NCBI GenBank assembly: GCA_002085305.1
Contig: NATJ01000052.1
Location: forward strand, 1-6,770
From: Epsilonproteobacteria bacterium 4484_65
GTDB lineage: Bacteria; Campylobacterota; Campylobacteria; Campylobacterales; Sulfurovaceae
Direction of reading: 5' to 3'
Length of the DNA stretch: 6,770 nt
Position 1 is the stretch's first letter, and every line of letters begins with the position of its first letter. Made by a program: the position numbers and the translations under genes. This document shows, one piece after another, positions 6,589-6,770 of the stretch. The notes under the pieces are model-generated. The model saw nothing but the letters and a program-made list of their open reading frames with translations. It made no database searches and was not told where the DNA came from.

Positions 6589-6770
6589 TGGGTAAACTTG
6601 AAGGTCTTATTTATAATATTTTAGACAAAAAGTCTAAAAAAACACTTGTTGTTGTACTTACTATTTTAGCATTCTTTGGTTCGTTGATGATGTTCCCTAC
6701 TATGATGGTATTGGCAAAAATGCTTCCTGGTAAAAGTGCCAATACGTTTTCTGTTTATGTGGATACTCCT
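6588..6770 (+). CDS. RND efflux permease, C-terminal half (3' end outside window)
   Basis: Sixty-one codons are visible, open to the window edge. The ATG shares its A with the preceding gene's TAA. The protein begins with a basic, amphipathic cytoplasmic segment (about 1-18, with LIYNILDKKSKK). A hydrophobic helix at about 19-38 (TLVVVLTILAFFGSLMMFP) corresponds to TM7 of a full-length RND pump. Next comes VLAKMLPGKSANTFSVYVDTP (41-61), which matches the segment just after TM7 in the second half of CzcA/AcrB-type pumps, commonly of the form K.LP..N...F.V..D.P. It is the natural partner of the preceding half-permease; together they would supply 12 transmembrane helices and two periplasmic loops. 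Its position in a different frame from the first half makes it a separate gene unless ribosomes shift by -1 or the read sequence lacks one base. Confidence 0.82.
   Translation, partial: MGKLEGLIYNILDKKSKKTLVVVLTILAFFGSLMMFPTMMVLAKMLPGKSANTFSVYVDTP

Overview
The window looks like an AT-rich Campylobacterota (epsilonproteobacterial) chromosome, probably of the Sulfurovum/Sulfurimonas kind. The grounds are the 3' end of rpsA followed closely by serA on the same strand (a neighbourhood I recall from Helicobacter and Campylobacter), AGA-dominated arginine codons, and the character of the efflux proteins. The genus is an inference from memory, not a search result. Every gene I can support lies on the + strand.

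Layout. Positions 1-870 hold the C-terminal half of ribosomal protein S1 (three S1 repeats, start outside the window). Positions 871-1016 are a short spacer packed with inverted repeats: a bulged hairpin, an 8-bp stem-loop and a 16-bp perfect palindrome followed by TTTTCTT. It may be a terminator, an interspersed repeat, or both. Positions 1017-2606 hold serA, a complete long-form D-3-phosphoglycerate dehydrogenase with ASB and ACT domains. Positions 2607-2798 are non-coding. They carry a stem-loop and a near-identical 12-bp direct repeat just after serA, then an extended -10 promoter (TGC-TATAAT) with a 14-bp perfect palindrome in its spacer, a good candidate operator.

Positions 2799-6770 form a tightly packed tripartite efflux operon: a TolC-type outer-membrane channel, a short HlyD/AcrA-type periplasmic adaptor (4-nt ATGA overlap), the N-terminal half of an RND permease (1-nt overlap if GTG is its start), and the beginning of the C-terminal half of the same permease (TAATG overlap with its own strong Shine-Dalgarno). 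Together these would span both membranes as a proton-driven export pump. The substrate cannot be read from the sequence.

The most notable point is that the RND permease is split into two genes at the cytoplasmic TM6/TM7 boundary between its two pseudo-symmetric halves. The break is translationally well formed, although one base of insertion would fuse the frames, so it needs confirmation. The adaptor is also unusually small: it ends where the beta-barrel domain ends, lacks the usual membrane-proximal domain, and is not a lipoprotein.
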